A stretch of 64,000 nucleotides of DNA from the NCBI RefSeq assembly GCF_032854445.1, contig NC_088295.1, positions 28,819,385 through 28,883,384 on the forward strand. The letters run 5' to 3'. Each line of letters begins with the position of its first letter. Position 1 is the stretch's first letter. Source of the stretch: Liolophura sinensis. Taxonomy: Eukaryota > Mollusca > Polyplacophora > Chitonida > Chitonidae. Positions 63,311 through 64,000 of this stretch are shown piece by piece. The notes beneath the pieces are model-generated. The model was not told where the DNA came from. It made no database searches and saw only the letters and a program-made list of their open reading frames with translations. A program made the position numbers and the translations under genes.

Positions 63311-63407
63311 CGTACCCTGATCATCGGCATCAGCTTCCAATAATAGAGAGAGCAATGCTAAAGACAATATTTAGGGTGGTTCCTAAAAAAGTACTGCAGG
63401 TTTTGAG

Positions 63408-63800
63408 TTCAGTCTGCACATATGAAGAGCACAATAGCACAAGTATATTCCATCACTGATTGAATGCATACAAATATTAAGTACCGTAAATTACTGAATT
63501 CCTGACTTAGTGTATTATGTATTGTAATCAATGTTAAACAAAATGTTAGGGGTGGTGTTTGAACAAGTACAGCATGTAAGGAGCTCAGGATTTGCATATA
63601 TGTAACGCACAATACCACAAGGGGGATATTCCATCATTGATTGGGTGTGTGCATATTGAATACCGTAAATTACTGAATTCCTGATTGAGTGTATTGTGTA
63701 TTAGAATCAATGTTAACAAAGTGTTATGATTTGTATCTGTAAAAGTATTGTATGCATTGACCTTAACTTTTACATGCATATAAAGTACAATGACGAAAGG
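63408..63800. repeat. ~180-bp tandem repeat, 2-3 units
   Basis: Units start near 63408, 63590 and 63767. Each begins with a GCATATATG-like stretch and GCACAATA-CACAAG, then ATTCCATCA. The first two continue with AGTACCGTAAATTACTGAAT (63482 and 63661). The third is cut short by the 38-bp array. Confidence 0.85.
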
Positions 63801-64000
63801 GGCATGTTCCATCGCGATTTCAGTTCTTTATGCAATGGGAGATGTTCCATCACAATTTCAGTTCTTTATGCAAAGGTGGGATGTTCCATCATGATTTCCG
63901 TTCTTTATGCAAAGGGGGATGTTCCATGGCGATTTCAGTTCTTTATGCAAAGGGGGATGTTCCATCGTGATTTCAGTTCTTTATGCATTGAGCTGAGATG
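63800..64000. repeat. 38-bp tandem repeat, 5 units, continuing past the window end
   Basis: GATGTTCCATC recurs with spacings 38, 39, 38 and 38 (GTTCC at 63806, 63844, 63883, 63921, 63959). Each unit continues GATTTCAGTTCTTTATGCAA. The GGGG-ATGTTCCATC start matches the middle of the 180-bp unit, so the short array appears to have grown from within it. Confidence 0.92.

Larger units (their letters stand above)
46920..64000 (+). other. sif: Intron 5, 5' part (at least 17 kb)
   Basis: Starts with donor GTAAGT in phase 1. I looked for the expected PH-domain exon (a basic stretch followed by W..YWVCLKG) in all three forward frames and did not recognise it, so I read the rest of the window as intron. 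It carries the 127/97-bp, 17-bp and terminal arrays, two SINEs with duplications and a relic near 53660. I see nothing to annotate in 48580-50555, 50625-53655, 55040-56150, 56285-58870, 59150-61140 and 61445-63280. A small exon could have been missed. Confidence 0.7.

Overview
The window looks like animal nuclear DNA, most probably from a mollusc or another lophotrochozoan. It is AT-rich, nearly empty of long open frames, and full of tandem arrays and short interspersed elements. The only protein-coding gene I can support is split by long GT-AG introns on the + strand. The lophotrochozoan assignment rests on a recurrent tRNA-derived SINE (three copies with a tRNA-like head and several 5'-truncated copies, five with target-site duplications) whose 3' tail resembles molluscan SINEs as I remember them, and on the abundance of TACATGTA-type motifs. 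I cannot name the species.

The gene is the 5' part of an ortholog of Drosophila still life (sif), the invertebrate member of the TIAM family of Rac guanine-nucleotide exchange factors. Five coding exons join in frame: 21389-21480, 39219-39400, 43224-43345, 44345-44410 and 45350-46919. They encode the first 677 complete codons: a short N-terminus with a predicted N-myristoylation site, a WH1/EVH1-like domain (about residues 31-131) and a long disordered segment rich in Ser, Pro, His and Gln. The PH, Ras-binding, PDZ and DH-PH exons known in this family were not found and probably lie beyond position 64000. A second candidate first exon at 30602-30645 encodes MGGSNSRNRPKTDR plus a split Arg codon. 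It has the same phase-2 junction as exon 1 and its own myristoylation motif, which implies an alternative promoter and two N-terminal isoforms sharing the WH1 domain. Both first exons carry upstream ORFs.

Layout: 1-21324 is non-coding (upstream or 5'-UTR intron) with a SINE, a 24/25-bp minisatellite and older SINE relics. 21325-46919 holds the exons with introns of 17.7, 3.8, 1.0 and 0.9 kb. 46920-64000 is the start of a long intron. Introns 1, 2 and 5 hold several unrelated tandem arrays: roughly 100-bp units at 21.5 kb, 107-bp at 25 kb, 78/72-bp at 33-35 kb, 110-bp at 38 kb, 44-bp at 42 kb, 127/97-bp at 48 kb, 17-bp at 54.6 kb, and a nested 180/38-bp array at the window end. Open frames inside these arrays come from repeat composition and are not annotated as genes. 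I see no convincing gene on the - strand.
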